From NCBI GenBank assembly GCA_900546645.1, contig URDR01000062.1, forward strand, positions 1 to 18,526: a stretch of 18,526 nucleotides of DNA. Direction: 5' to 3'. Each line of letters begins with the position of its first letter. Position 1 is the stretch's first letter. The position numbers and the translations under genes were made by a program. The notes under the pieces were generated by a model. That model was not told the origin of the DNA. It saw only the letters and a program-made list of their open reading frames with translations, and did no database searches. Origin of the DNA: an uncultured Bacteroides sp. (GTDB lineage: Bacteria; Bacteroidota; Bacteroidia; Bacteroidales; Bacteroidaceae). Below are positions 6,650 through 14,919 of the stretch, one piece after another.

Positions 6650-7711
6650 CTAATGACATTGATTTCTCCCCATCCATTTGTTGAGTCGGTTGACGATAGA
6701 CTGCCCGATGAACTTGAAATTGCCGTAGCGCAGGTTGAGGAAAAGTTCTTCGAACGAGCGTCCGATTTTAATCCAGGGATGACGCCAGCCCATGATGCGA
6801 TAGACACTTTCCTTATAAGGTGTATGCTCGATGACGTAGCGCGGGTGTTTCAGCGGAAAGTCCACCTCGTAGCGCTTCATGGTAAAGATACGGCGGTAAC
6901 CATGCGGAAGGGTGCGGAGCGAGCTTCCGAAGTGTACGGAGTCGGCAGTTGCGCCCAGATTGTTGATCATGTTACGGGTAGGCACGATGCTGAGACCGGA
7001 ATTGAACAGGATGGAGGCATGGAAGATGGTTTCGTAATAAGCCTTTCCGTGTTCACGGTGACGGTGGCACATGTAGGTGAAATCGTTGCGGTAACGCCGC
7101 GTGGCAATGAGGTTTTCCAGTTGGCTCATGCTGAAGCGGTCGTCAAGAAACGTATAGTGTTCATCCCACTGGGCGATGACCCGCCGCCAGCTTGCCCATC
7201 CCCAGATGGAGAACGTGGTGGCAAAGAAGTAGTCGTACGGCACATCGGGCGTGATTTCTTCGTTGTTGAATCCGGCAATCATGCTGATGCGGGTATCGTG
7301 CTCGTAGCGGTCGAGCATTTCCTTACAGAAGCGGAAAAAACTGACTGAAGGGATACTGTCGTCTTCAAAGATAATACACTTGTCAGCAAGCGAAAAAGCC
7401 CATTTCTGGGCATTGTAGTTTGAAGGGTCGCATCCAGCATTCTGAGTTTGATAATTATGATGTACTTCACACTCCCAGTCGATGTCTGTCACTACCTTGC
7501 GGCATGCCTCGATGCTGGGCAAATCTTTTTCGTTTCTTGCTCCGTCCTGGTAGAGGAAAAGACGCGAGGGGCGTGCTTTCTTTACCTGTTCGAATACCTG
7601 GCTCAGCTGGTTCGGCCGGTTGAAGAACAAGATGAGTACGGCTACATCGACCAGTGCGGGATGTCCGGAATATCGGATGGGTTCGTTATGAGTGGAAGTA
7701 GGATTCTCCAT
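6650..7711 (-). CDS. GT-A fold (family 2-like) glycosyltransferase
   Basis: A 353-residue cytoplasmic glycosyltransferase. The N-terminal nucleotide-sugar fold is visible as VAVLILFFNRPNQLSQVF (about 23-40), LFLYQDGARN (51-60) and the acidic metal site IIFEDDSIPS (113-122, the DXD equivalent). A downstream IWGWASWRR segment is typical of the branch often named hemolytic-protein HlpA-like in Bacteroides. It would add a sugar to a polysaccharide or lipid-linked acceptor; donor and acceptor cannot be read from sequence. It is the last gene of the minus-strand glycan run, 14 bp after the LicD gene, so almost certainly co-transcribed with it. No membrane segment or signal peptide is apparent. Confidence 0.82.
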   Translation of the reverse strand: MENPTSTHNEPIRYSGHPALVDVAVLILFFNRPNQLSQVFEQVKKARPSRLFLYQDGARNEKDLPSIEACRKVVTDIDWECEVHHNYQTQNAGCDPSNYNAQKWAFSLADKCIIFEDDSIPSVSFFRFCKEMLDRYEHDTRISMIAGFNNEEITPDVPYDYFFATTFSIWGWASWRRVIAQWDEHYTFLDDRFSMSQLENLIATRRYRNDFTYMCHRHREHGKAYYETIFHASILFNSGLSIVPTRNMINNLGATADSVHFGSSLRTLPHGYRRIFTMKRYEVDFPLKHPRYVIEHTPYKESVYRIMGWRHPWIKIGRSFEELFLNLRYGNFKFIGQSIVNRLNKWMGRNQCH

Positions 7712-7725
7712 AATGCTATCGGTAT

Positions 7726-8625
7726 TTAGAGGTGAGGCTGTGCAGACTTTTTCTGTGTAGAGTGGGTTTCAGCCTGTGTATTAAACGATAAAGCTTCGGG
7801 ATAGTGATTGGCTACCTGTGCCTGCTCTTCTTCATTGAAACGGTGCAGTTTCGGGTAGTTATACCGCAAGAAGGCTTCCAGTCCTTGGGGAGCCATCAGG
7901 GTGAGCGGACCGAATTTGACCGGTTCCAGATGATTCAGGTCCTCTTCCGTTACATGGTCGGTTTTAGTCATGACGTTGTTATAGTAGCGGGTCTTCTTCT
8001 TGTTGAAGTAAGTTTGCGCTTTGACCATAAGGTGGAAGATTGCTTTCTTAGGAAGCAAGAGGTCAATAAGGCGGTTTATCAAGCAAGGGATAAATCCCCG
8101 GTTGGAGGGGTTTTCTATCTCACAAGTGCCACAGTGCTTCCATAGCCATGCTTCCTTTCCCATCAGACAGCAGTTCAGGAACTTCACTGTTTCGTGCTGA
8201 AGTTTCATCAGCCGGCGGTTATCAGGGATGCGGTCGAAGGGGAAGATATCCACATAGATTCCCGGATGTACATCTACGTTTTTAAACATCCTTTCCACAA
8301 ATAGGGTATGGTTCTTCTTTACTTTGGCAAAGTAATAAGGCGTATGAGGGTTAGTCTCTATGTAAGAAAGAAAGTACCGTTTGTCAAGCTCTCGGGAGGC
8401 AACCTGTAGGAAGCGGTTATAGTCTTCGCGCTTCATTCCTATATCTACATCATCATCCCACGGTAGGATGGCTTCATCGTATAAAGCTCCGATGGCTGTT
8501 CCGCCGATGACAAAAAACGGAATCTGATGTTTCTGGCAGATACGTACGATTTCATTTAAGATTTCATAGAGTACTTCGTGTAACTGTTCCAGCTCTTGTG
8601 GGGTATAGATACGGGGTTTGTTCAT
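7726..8625 (-). CDS. LicD family protein (nucleotidyltransferase-fold phosphotransferase)
   Basis: A 299-residue LicD-family protein. The core motif GGTAIGALYDEAILPWDD (41-58), continuing as DVDIGM, contains the paired acidic residues (57-59 and 61) that bind metal in this nucleotidyltransferase-like fold. VDIFPFDRIPD further on is also typical of the family. LicD proteins transfer phosphocholine or related phospho-alcohols such as ribitol phosphate from a CDP donor onto surface glycans. Here the transferred group is unknown, because no licA/B/C-type choline uptake or activation genes are present. It lies between two glycosyltransferase genes, consistent with a role as a glycan-decorating enzyme. 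A candidate internal promoter precedes it. Confidence 0.88.
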   Translation of the reverse strand: MNKPRIYTPQELEQLHEVLYEILNEIVRICQKHQIPFFVIGGTAIGALYDEAILPWDDDVDIGMKREDYNRFLQVASRELDKRYFLSYIETNPHTPYYFAKVKKNHTLFVERMFKNVDVHPGIYVDIFPFDRIPDNRRLMKLQHETVKFLNCCLMGKEAWLWKHCGTCEIENPSNRGFIPCLINRLIDLLLPKKAIFHLMVKAQTYFNKKKTRYYNNVMTKTDHVTEEDLNHLEPVKFGPLTLMAPQGLEAFLRYNYPKLHRFNEEEQAQVANHYPEALSFNTQAETHSTQKKSAQPHL

Positions 8626-8643
8626 GAAATGTGATATTTGTTA

Positions 8644-8678
8644 CAAACTTAGCAAATCTTGTCTGAACGGACAAGATT
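8644..8678 (-). promoter_or_regulatory. Internal promoter of licD-like gene overlapped by an inverted repeat
   Basis: On the minus strand CTTG (8675-8672) is followed after 20 bp by a perfect -7 box TAAGTTTG (8651-8644), 18 bases before the licD ATG. A perfect 9-bp inverted repeat (AATCTTGTC 8655-8663, GACAAGATT 8670-8678) covers the -33 element and most of the spacer. It could be an operator or, read from upstream, a small hairpin. Confidence 0.45.
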
Positions 8679-8733
8679 GGGTTCTTCTTTTTACGGGCAA
8701 CTGACTTGCTTTCGTACTCATTTTGCTCTTCTG

Positions 8734-9738
8734 TCAGCAGAGGGCAAATAGCTTTCGTATCGTTACGGTAATACGGTCTTTGAGACGCTTGCGGAAGCTG
8801 CGGTGGGGAATCCCATTATAATATTGGGCGCGTCTTAAAAATTCAGCTTCGTCTCCTAAAGTGTATGTTAGCTTGGTAAAGTAGCGGTAAAGGTAATAAA
8901 GCCCCCGTTTCTTTTCGTATGGCAGATGCCATACCGGAAGCTCTTCATCGCCGGAGGTAATGTTCCGGAAATGCGGATTGGTCCACATCCGCTTTACATA
9001 TCGGTTGGCATGACTGTTCCGGAATGAAAGCCGTTCGGCAAGCAGGCTCAATACATGGGCTTCTTCACAAAGACGCAGATTGTCTACCCCGGTTTGCTTT
9101 AGGTTATATTCCCATAATGAAGGAAGAGCCTGATTGAGTGCTTGTATATTATCTTTACGCAAGGCGATAAATTCGCCTCCGTAATAGCGTATGGGTGAGG
9201 AAGGCTGTTTGCCATAGCAGGAGGTATAGAACGCTTCCATTTTCTCTAAGGTGGTTCCGTTGATAACTTGTGTAGGAGCATACTGTAGTTCGTAGAGTGC
9301 GCTTCCCACGCTACGGGTTGTTTGGAAAAGCTCCGTCAGGGGCTTGATGCAGATACAGTCGGCATCGCATACCAGCAGGCAGTCATCAGTTTTCATGCGT
9401 GACTCCATTTCTTGAAAGATGTCATAAATGTAAAACTGGTTTTGCCAGGCACTGTACCAACCTTTAGGTGGCCGGTTCTGGTAGGGGCGGGTGATAACTT
9501 TTACTTTGAGCCTGCGGAATGCTTCCTGAAGGAACGGAGGCAGCATGCTTGCTTCAAGGTTGGTGAAGAAAAGCAGGTGTGCGTCGGGGTTAAAGTGCCG
9601 GAAGGTGACGAAGAAAGGTACTTGAATCTGCATATAGATGGAGTGAAGCAGAGGAGAGTCTCCTTTACCACCACCTTGCGGATAGAAGCTGGCTTCGTCT
9701 TTCGATTCTTTATAAAACCAGGTAGCGATGTAGTTCAT
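8734..9738 (-). CDS. Glycosyltransferase, GT-A type
   Basis: A 334-residue putative glycosyltransferase. The fold is suggested by an N-terminal nucleotide-binding half (HLLFFTNLE at 54-62; AWQNQFYIYDIFQEM at 97-111) and a clear DXD metal site in LLVCDADCICIKPL (Asp125-x-Asp127). A later YYGGEFIALRKDN segment resembles the acceptor side of GT-A enzymes acting on surface glycans. I cannot assign a CAZy family with confidence, and the sugar is unknown. It sits between the flippase gene (50 bp upstream) and the LicD gene (108 bp downstream) in one orientation. Its 3' gap contains the inverted repeat/promoter described separately, so expression of this gene and of licD may be partly uncoupled. Confidence 0.72.
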   Translation of the reverse strand: MNYIATWFYKESKDEASFYPQGGGKGDSPLLHSIYMQIQVPFFVTFRHFNPDAHLLFFTNLEASMLPPFLQEAFRRLKVKVITRPYQNRPPKGWYSAWQNQFYIYDIFQEMESRMKTDDCLLVCDADCICIKPLTELFQTTRSVGSALYELQYAPTQVINGTTLEKMEAFYTSCYGKQPSSPIRYYGGEFIALRKDNIQALNQALPSLWEYNLKQTGVDNLRLCEEAHVLSLLAERLSFRNSHANRYVKRMWTNPHFRNITSGDEELPVWHLPYEKKRGLYYLYRYFTKLTYTLGDEAEFLRRAQYYNGIPHRSFRKRLKDRITVTIRKLFALC

Positions 9739-9775
9739 ATCAGGTAAGTTCTTGATTTTTCAGTTCTTAAGTTTT

Positions 9776-9783
9776 CAAAGATA
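9776..9783 (-). promoter_or_regulatory. Possible -7 box upstream of the glycosyltransferase gene
   Basis: TATCTTTG on the minus strand matches TAnnTTTG exactly and lies in the 50-bp gap after the flippase gene, 37 bp before the ATG at 9738. No good -33 partner is visible, so this is tentative. Confidence 0.3.
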
Positions 9784-9788
9784 CACAT

Positions 9789-11228
9789 TTATTTGCGCTT
9801 GCGTAAATATTGGAGTGTTTCTTTGAATATTTGTGACTTGCCTATCCACATAATACTGCAGTAAATGAGTATAGCGGTAAAAAGTTTGGCTGCAAGAAGT
9901 CCGTAAAGATGGGTGAATGAGCGGGTCAGATACCAAGTAATCCCGACGGTAACTATTGCACTTGCCATGAAGGGGAGAATATCCCATACGGCTTTCCACA
10001 GGCTGAGGTGTATCTCCCGTCCGGCAAAGAAGTGCCAGACAAGGAGCCAGCTGATGTTAAGCAGACAGAATACGCCAATCATGTGGGTGAGCCCATGGGA
10101 TGCTGTGGCAAGGATAGCTATGATTTGAAGAATGCCTAAGAGGATGGTATTCCACATGTAGATATTCGACTTGCCTTTGCTTATGATAAGATTGGTGTAA
10201 AGGGTAGTAAGAGGGAAGAAGGCTCCCCAAATGCAGAGTATCTGTAAGAAGGGGATGCAGGGTTTCCATTTTGACCCGATGGTGATTTCAATGAACTCGG
10301 GAGCAATCAGGGCAAGTCCGAACATGGCAGGGAAAGAGAGGAAGGCTGTAAAGCGGAGCAGTTTCCGGAAGACGTTCCGCTGGCGTTCGCGGTTGTCGGA
10401 GATTTCAACCAATACAGGTTGCACGGTGCTGCTTATCATACCGCTGATCAGTGCAGAACCCATGTTGCTCCATTTATTCGACTGAGTAAAGTATCCCACT
10501 GAATGGGGGGAGAAATACCTGCCGATGATGGCTGAAAATACATTGTTATTGATTTGGGTAAAGATGTTGGTAAGCAATACTTTGCTGCTGAACCCGAACA
10601 TTCCTTTTAAGGGGCGGAGGTCAACATGCCAACTGGGACGCCAGGGAGAGAAATACCAGAAACAGATTGAAATGGTGGAGATATAAACTAAAGTTTGAGT
10701 TGCAATTCCCCAGTATGCCATGCCGTTATATGCCATGATGATGCCTACGGTTCCTGACAGGAGTAATGCGGGAATCTGGGAAATGGCTTTCTGTTTTACC
10801 ATCAGGTTCTTGAAAAGATAAGTGCTTTGGGCAATGGAAGTGCTGGCAAGGACAAAGCCTAAAAACAAGTATCGGGCGAGTGCGGTCAGTTCGGGCTGAC
10901 GGTAATAGGCTGCGATGTAAGGGGCACAGAAGAATAGGATAATATACGCAGTAACGCTAACCAGAATATTAAACCAGAATACGGCGTTATAGTCTGCCGG
11001 AGTGATGTCTTTCTTGTTGGTAAGCGCAGCCATGAATCCACTCTCCTGCAGCGTGCCGGCTATGGCGGAAAAAATGGCAAGCATACCCACCATACCATAA
11101 TCGGATGGGGTAAGTAAACGGGCAAGAACGATGCCGAACAAAAGGTTGAGAAGCTGCTGGACTCCATTGCTGAATCCGCCCCAGAATAAGCCCTTTGCCG
11201 TTTTCTCTTTAAGATTTTTTTCTGCCAT
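9789..11228 (-). CDS. Wzx-type polysaccharide flippase (MOP superfamily, WzxC/TuaB-like)
   Basis: A 479-residue polytopic inner-membrane protein. It is hydrophobic over nearly its whole length, with roughly 12-14 predicted helices. The N terminus (TAKGLFWGGFSNGVQQL, then FGIVLARLLTPSDYGMVGM) is the standard opening of the polysaccharide-synthesis branch of the MOP superfamily. These proteins flip undecaprenyl-linked oligosaccharides to the periplasmic face. Length fits the family (about 450-500). It is the first gene of the minus-strand glycan run. No consensus promoter box is visible in the 127-bp gap after metG, so it may depend on read-through from metG. The cassette lacks a Wzy-like polymerase, an initiating sugar-phosphate transferase and nucleotide-sugar synthesis genes, so these must be encoded elsewhere. 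Confidence 0.9.
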   Translation of the reverse strand: MAEKNLKEKTAKGLFWGGFSNGVQQLLNLLFGIVLARLLTPSDYGMVGMLAIFSAIAGTLQESGFMAALTNKKDITPADYNAVFWFNILVSVTAYIILFFCAPYIAAYYRQPELTALARYLFLGFVLASTSIAQSTYLFKNLMVKQKAISQIPALLLSGTVGIIMAYNGMAYWGIATQTLVYISTISICFWYFSPWRPSWHVDLRPLKGMFGFSSKVLLTNIFTQINNNVFSAIIGRYFSPHSVGYFTQSNKWSNMGSALISGMISSTVQPVLVEISDNRERQRNVFRKLLRFTAFLSFPAMFGLALIAPEFIEITIGSKWKPCIPFLQILCIWGAFFPLTTLYTNLIISKGKSNIYMWNTILLGILQIIAILATASHGLTHMIGVFCLLNISWLLVWHFFAGREIHLSLWKAVWDILPFMASAIVTVGITWYLTRSFTHLYGLLAAKLFTAILIYCSIMWIGKSQIFKETLQYLRKRK

Positions 11229-11256
11229 AAATTTAATGTGGATGTAGGAAAATAAA

Positions 11257-11328
11257 TGAAACGCAGATTATACAGATTCTTGCAGATTAGATGAACTCTC
11301 TGCGTAAATCTGCTTAAACTGCGTTTCA
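11257..11328. repeat. Imperfect 30-bp-arm extragenic palindrome
   Basis: Arms 11257-11286 and 11299-11328 match at about 24 of 30 positions around a 12-base loop; the outer 10 bp (TGAAACGCAG / CTGCGTTTCA) are perfect. Internal copies of the word CAGATT give it a repetitive look typical of dispersed extragenic palindromes. It lies between metG and the flippase gene and has no U-tract, so it is more likely an mRNA-stabilising or REP-like element than a true terminator. Confidence 0.7.
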
Positions 11329-11355
11329 GATTATGTTAATCGGTTCGGAGGCTTT

Positions 11356-13398
11356 TTATTTTACCTCGCTTCCGGGTTTTACTTCTTTCAACAAGGAAGT
11401 TACAGCCAATGAACCGTCGAAGTTCTCGGCACTCAGAATCATACCTTCGCTGACTAAGCCGTTTTTGAACTGACGCGGAGCAAGGTTTGCGATGAACAAT
11501 ACCTGCTTGCCTACCAGCTCTTCAGGCTTGTAATGCTGGGCGATTCCGCTCACGATGGTGCGGTTTTCCAGTCCGTCGGCTATCTTGAACTTCAGAAGCT
11601 TTTTCATCTTAGGCACATTTTCGCACTCCAATACGGTTCCTACGCGGATGTCCAGTTTTTCAAAGTCTTCGAATGCAATGACCGGTTTAATCGGATTGGC
11701 CTTGTAATTGGCTGCTTCGTTGGCTTTCTTGGTTGCCAGCAACTTGTCTACTTGTGCCTGAATCGTTTCGTCTTCAATCTTTTCGAACAGCAGTTCGGCT
11801 TTGTCCAGTTGATGTCCGGCAGCGAGCAAATCAGTACGGCCTAACTGTTCCCATTCAAAGCTTTCCATATTCAGCATCTTGCGTAACTTTTCAGAACTGA
11901 ATGGCAAGAACGGTTCGAATGCGATGGCGAGGTTAGCTACCAACTGAAGGGCAATGTTCAGGATGGTTGCCACGCGGTCTATATCGGTTTTAGCTAACTT
12001 CCATGGTTCGGTATCGGCTAAATATTTGTTGCCGATACGTGCCAGGTTCATGGCTTCTTTCTGGGCATCGCGGAATTTGAATACGTTCAGCAACTTTTCT
12101 ACTTCCGCTTTTACGTCGGCAAATTCTTTCAATGTCTCGCGGTCGTAGTCGTTCAGTTCGCCGCAGGCAGGAACCTTGCCGTCGAAATATTTGTGGGTCA
12201 GAACCAGTGCACGGTTCACAAAGTTGCCGTATACGGCTACCAGTTCGTTGTTGTTGCGTGCCTGGAAGTCTTTCCATGTAAAGTCATTGTCTTTTGTCTC
12301 GGGTGCATTGGCGGTCAGTACATAACGTAATACATCTTGCTTTCCGGGGAAGTCTTGCAGGTATTCATGCAGCCATACAGCCCAGTTGCGTGAGGTAGAA
12401 ATCTTATCTCCTTCCAGATTTAGGAATTCGTTGCTCGGTACGTTGTCGGGCAAGATGTAGCTTCCTTCAGCTTTCAGCATGGCAGGGAACACGATGCAGT
12501 GGAATACGATATTGTCTTTTCCGATGAAGTGAACCAGACGAGTTTCAGGGTCTTTCCACCATTTTTCCCATGAGTCGGGCAGCAGCTCTTTGGTGTTTGA
12601 GATGTAGCCGATAGGTGCATCAAACCATACATACAATACCTTGCCTTCGGCTCCTTCTACGGGAACAGGAATACCCCAGTCGAGGTCACGGCTTACGGCA
12701 CGGGGCTGCAAGCCCATATCGAGCCAGCTTTTACACTGTCCATATACGTTCGGACGCCATTCTTTATGGTCTTCCAAAATCCATTGGCGCAACCATCCTT
12801 CGTGCTTGTCAAGGGGCAGATACCAGTGTTTGGTTTCTTTCATAACCGGTTTGCTTCCGCTGATGGCACTTTTCGGATTAATCAGTTCGGTAGGTGAGAG
12901 GGTGCTTCCGCATTTTTCGCATTGGTCGCCGTAAGCTCCTTCGGCATGGCAGCGCGGACATTCGCCGGTGATATAGCGGTCGGCAAGGAAGGTCTTGGCT
13001 TCTTCGTCGTAATATTGTTCAGAAGTTTTTTCAATGAATTCTCCTTTGTCGTATAGCTTGCGGAAGAAATCGGAAGCGGTTTGGTGATGTACATCCGAGC
13101 TGGTGCGTCCGTAGGTATCGAATGAGATTCCGAATTCCTTGAATGAGTCGCGGATGAGAGTATGATAGCGGTCAACTACGTCCTGAGGCGTGATGCCTTC
13201 TTTTTTTGCACGAATAGTGATGGGCACTCCGTGTTCATCGGAACCCCCGATGAAAAGTACTTCCTCTTTCTTCAGGCGCAGGTAACGCACGTAGATATCA
13301 GCCGGCACATAAACTCCTGCCAAGTGACCGATATGAACCGGACCGTTGGCGTAAGGTAATGCCGAGGTGACGGTTGTTCTTTTGAATTTCTTTTCCAT
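11356..13398 (-). CDS. metG: Methionyl-tRNA synthetase
   Basis: A 680-residue enzyme that charges tRNA(Met) with methionine, using ATP. The class I signatures are present: HIGH at 22-25 after PYANGPV, and the KMSKS equivalent KISTS at 332-336. A zinc knuckle is formed by Cys 147, 150, 160 and 163, as in the longer MetG type. Residues 576-680 form the C-terminal tRNA-binding/dimerisation domain (LDIRVGTVLECENVP and later FIANLAPRQFKNGLVSEGM). Length matches other full-length MetG with this appended domain. It is a single gene transcribed from the promoter near 13440. The following palindrome and glycan genes are in the same direction, so partial read-through into them is possible. Confidence 0.98.
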   Translation of the reverse strand: MEKKFKRTTVTSALPYANGPVHIGHLAGVYVPADIYVRYLRLKKEEVLFIGGSDEHGVPITIRAKKEGITPQDVVDRYHTLIRDSFKEFGISFDTYGRTSSDVHHQTASDFFRKLYDKGEFIEKTSEQYYDEEAKTFLADRYITGECPRCHAEGAYGDQCEKCGSTLSPTELINPKSAISGSKPVMKETKHWYLPLDKHEGWLRQWILEDHKEWRPNVYGQCKSWLDMGLQPRAVSRDLDWGIPVPVEGAEGKVLYVWFDAPIGYISNTKELLPDSWEKWWKDPETRLVHFIGKDNIVFHCIVFPAMLKAEGSYILPDNVPSNEFLNLEGDKISTSRNWAVWLHEYLQDFPGKQDVLRYVLTANAPETKDNDFTWKDFQARNNNELVAVYGNFVNRALVLTHKYFDGKVPACGELNDYDRETLKEFADVKAEVEKLLNVFKFRDAQKEAMNLARIGNKYLADTEPWKLAKTDIDRVATILNIALQLVANLAIAFEPFLPFSSEKLRKMLNMESFEWEQLGRTDLLAAGHQLDKAELLFEKIEDETIQAQVDKLLATKKANEAANYKANPIKPVIAFEDFEKLDIRVGTVLECENVPKMKKLLKFKIADGLENRTIVSGIAQHYKPEELVGKQVLFIANLAPRQFKNGLVSEGMILSAENFDGSLAVTSLLKEVKPGSEVK

Positions 13399-13439
13399 AT
13401 ACGTATATAGCTTGTTTTTTAATTACAATATTACGTTTG

Positions 13440-13447
13440 CAAAGGTA
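13440..13447 (-). promoter_or_regulatory. -7 box of metG
   Basis: TACCTTTG on the minus strand (13447-13440) is a perfect TAnnTTTG, 41 bp before the metG ATG; the -33 element is weak. Directly abutting it on the plus strand is TACGTTTG (13432-13439), giving two -7 boxes back to back in the palindromic order TACgTTTG-CAAAgGTA. Confidence 0.6.
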
Positions 13448-13456
13448 GTGATAATT

Positions 13457-13639
13457 ATGGATAACTTTCTATCTTCTATCGAAGTTTCGCGGAAAGAACG
13501 TGAATTTGAAATTGCTTTCTTATGCTCTAAAAAAGGGGTAGATTCAACTGGCAGCAGCTTTCTTTTATCTCTTTTCTGTGTGGATAGAAGGAAGAAAAAA
13601 GAAAGGACCATTCGGGAAGGAACAGCCGCTGCCGATTGA
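13457..13639 (+). other. Possible 60-codon ORF downstream of the plus-strand box (doubtful)
   Basis: An ATG ten bases or so after the predicted start of the plus-strand box opens a 60-codon frame ending in TGA at 13637-13639. That TGA overlaps AAAGGAGG (13639-13646), which is 7 bases before ATG 13654 of a second, 31-codon frame that runs antisense into the end of the permease gene. I see no family resemblance, and the peptide is rich in Lys/Arg and low-complexity Ser/Phe. The rest of the 13399-13666 gap holds nothing else I can support. Confidence 0.15.
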
Positions 13640-13666
13640 AAGGAGGTAAGAAAATGCTTGCAGAAT

Positions 13667-14902
13667 TTATCCTTGATGCTTTAACAGGCGTTTGCTTAGA
13701 AAACGTACCGGATACCATACAGAAAGAAAACCGATGGAAAGTACGGTGATAAAAACCAAGGCGACATCCCATAAGTGGATGCTTACCGGATAAGCATCGA
13801 CGACGAAGCTTCCTGATGACCCCAGAGATATCAGACCGAATTGCTGTTGAATCAGGCAGAGTATAACTCCAACTATGACTCCGGATATGGCTCCGAAAAA
13901 GGAAATCATTCTTCCTTCGAAAAGGAATATCCGGACGATTTGTTGGTCACTTGCTCCCAAGTTTCTTAATGTGGCAACGTCTTCACGTTTGTCTATGATG
14001 AGCATGGAGAGTGAGCCTATCACATTGAAGCAGGCAATCATTAAAATAAAAGTGAGAAAGATGTAGGAAATAAGTTTCTCTATTTTCATGATACGGAAAG
14101 TATCTTCTTGCTGTTCATAGCGGTCTTTTACTTTAAATTTGCCTCCTAAAGTATTTTGAATTTTCTCTTTAACCTGATTGAGGTCGGCTTCAGGTTTTAG
14201 CTTGAGATTGAGTGCACTTATTTCTGTGGTATATTGAAACAGGTGGCGGGCAAAACGGAGTGAGGTGATGATGTATGAGGCATCATATTTCTCTTGGTTT
14301 ACGGCAAATGTCAGTCCGGAAGAAAACAGGTTATCGGAGACAAAACTGGCGGCAGGGTTGGTCATGCTTATTTTGCTTCCTCGCTTGGGGGCATAAATTT
14401 CTAGTGGGTCCAGAAAGCGTATTCCTGTTCCTAAATTCGACAGGAGTTGGATGCCGGGTATGGCATATGAGGCGATGTTGTCATGCAGTTTCAATTCACC
14501 TCGTCCGAATAAAATACTGTCGATAGGGGTTAATAAGCTGAAATTATCTTCTACTCCCCGGATGACAGCCATTGCCTGTCGCCCTTGATATTGTACCATC
14601 GCATTGTCTTCTAATGACTCTGAGGCAACTTCTATTTCGGGAAACTGGCGGATGGAAAGTATTTTCTCGTCTTGGCTACTGAATACTTTCCCGGTTGTAG
14701 GAGTGATTTTAAGTTCAGGATCGAATGCGGTAAAAAAAGTGGAAACCAGGTCTTGAAATCCGTTGAAGACCGAGAGTGTGCAGATCATGGCTAATGTGGC
14801 TAGAGCAACACCGCAGACCGAGATGCCAGAGATGATATTGATGGCATTATGGGATTTCTTTGAAAAAAGATAACGGCGGGCAATGTAGAAGGGGAAGTTC
14901 AT
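13667..14902 (-). CDS. LolC/LolE-family ABC transporter permease (FtsX-type)
   Basis: A 411-residue inner-membrane permease. The typical layout is one N-terminal TM (about 24-46, in FPFYIARRYLFSKKSHN then a hydrophobic segment), a large periplasmic domain (about 50-275) of the MacB/LolC type, and three C-terminal TMs of the FtsX domain (about 277-302, 330-355, 377-400). The REDVATLRNLGAS loop (307-319) is the usual cytoplasmic coupling motif. The family includes LolC/LolE, which release outer-membrane lipoproteins from the inner membrane together with the ATPase LolD. No lolD is in the window, so the exact partner is unknown. It is the last gene of the minus-strand run and is separated from rbfA by a large palindrome. 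LolC versus LolE cannot be decided here. Confidence 0.88.
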   Translation of the reverse strand: MNFPFYIARRYLFSKKSHNAINIISGISVCGVALATLAMICTLSVFNGFQDLVSTFFTAFDPELKITPTTGKVFSSQDEKILSIRQFPEIEVASESLEDNAMVQYQGRQAMAVIRGVEDNFSLLTPIDSILFGRGELKLHDNIASYAIPGIQLLSNLGTGIRFLDPLEIYAPKRGSKISMTNPAASFVSDNLFSSGLTFAVNQEKYDASYIITSLRFARHLFQYTTEISALNLKLKPEADLNQVKEKIQNTLGGKFKVKDRYEQQEDTFRIMKIEKLISYIFLTFILMIACFNVIGSLSMLIIDKREDVATLRNLGASDQQIVRIFLFEGRMISFFGAISGVIVGVILCLIQQQFGLISLGSSGSFVVDAYPVSIHLWDVALVFITVLSIGFLSVWYPVRFLSKRLLKHQG

Positions 14903-14919
14903 TTTTTCATTTGATAGAA

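Noticed and set aside
6617..7348. 243-residue open frame on the plus strand overlapping the glycosyltransferase
   Set aside because: It is antisense to a gene with a clear EDD metal site and GT-A fold; composition looks like a reverse-complement shadow, and no promoter precedes it.
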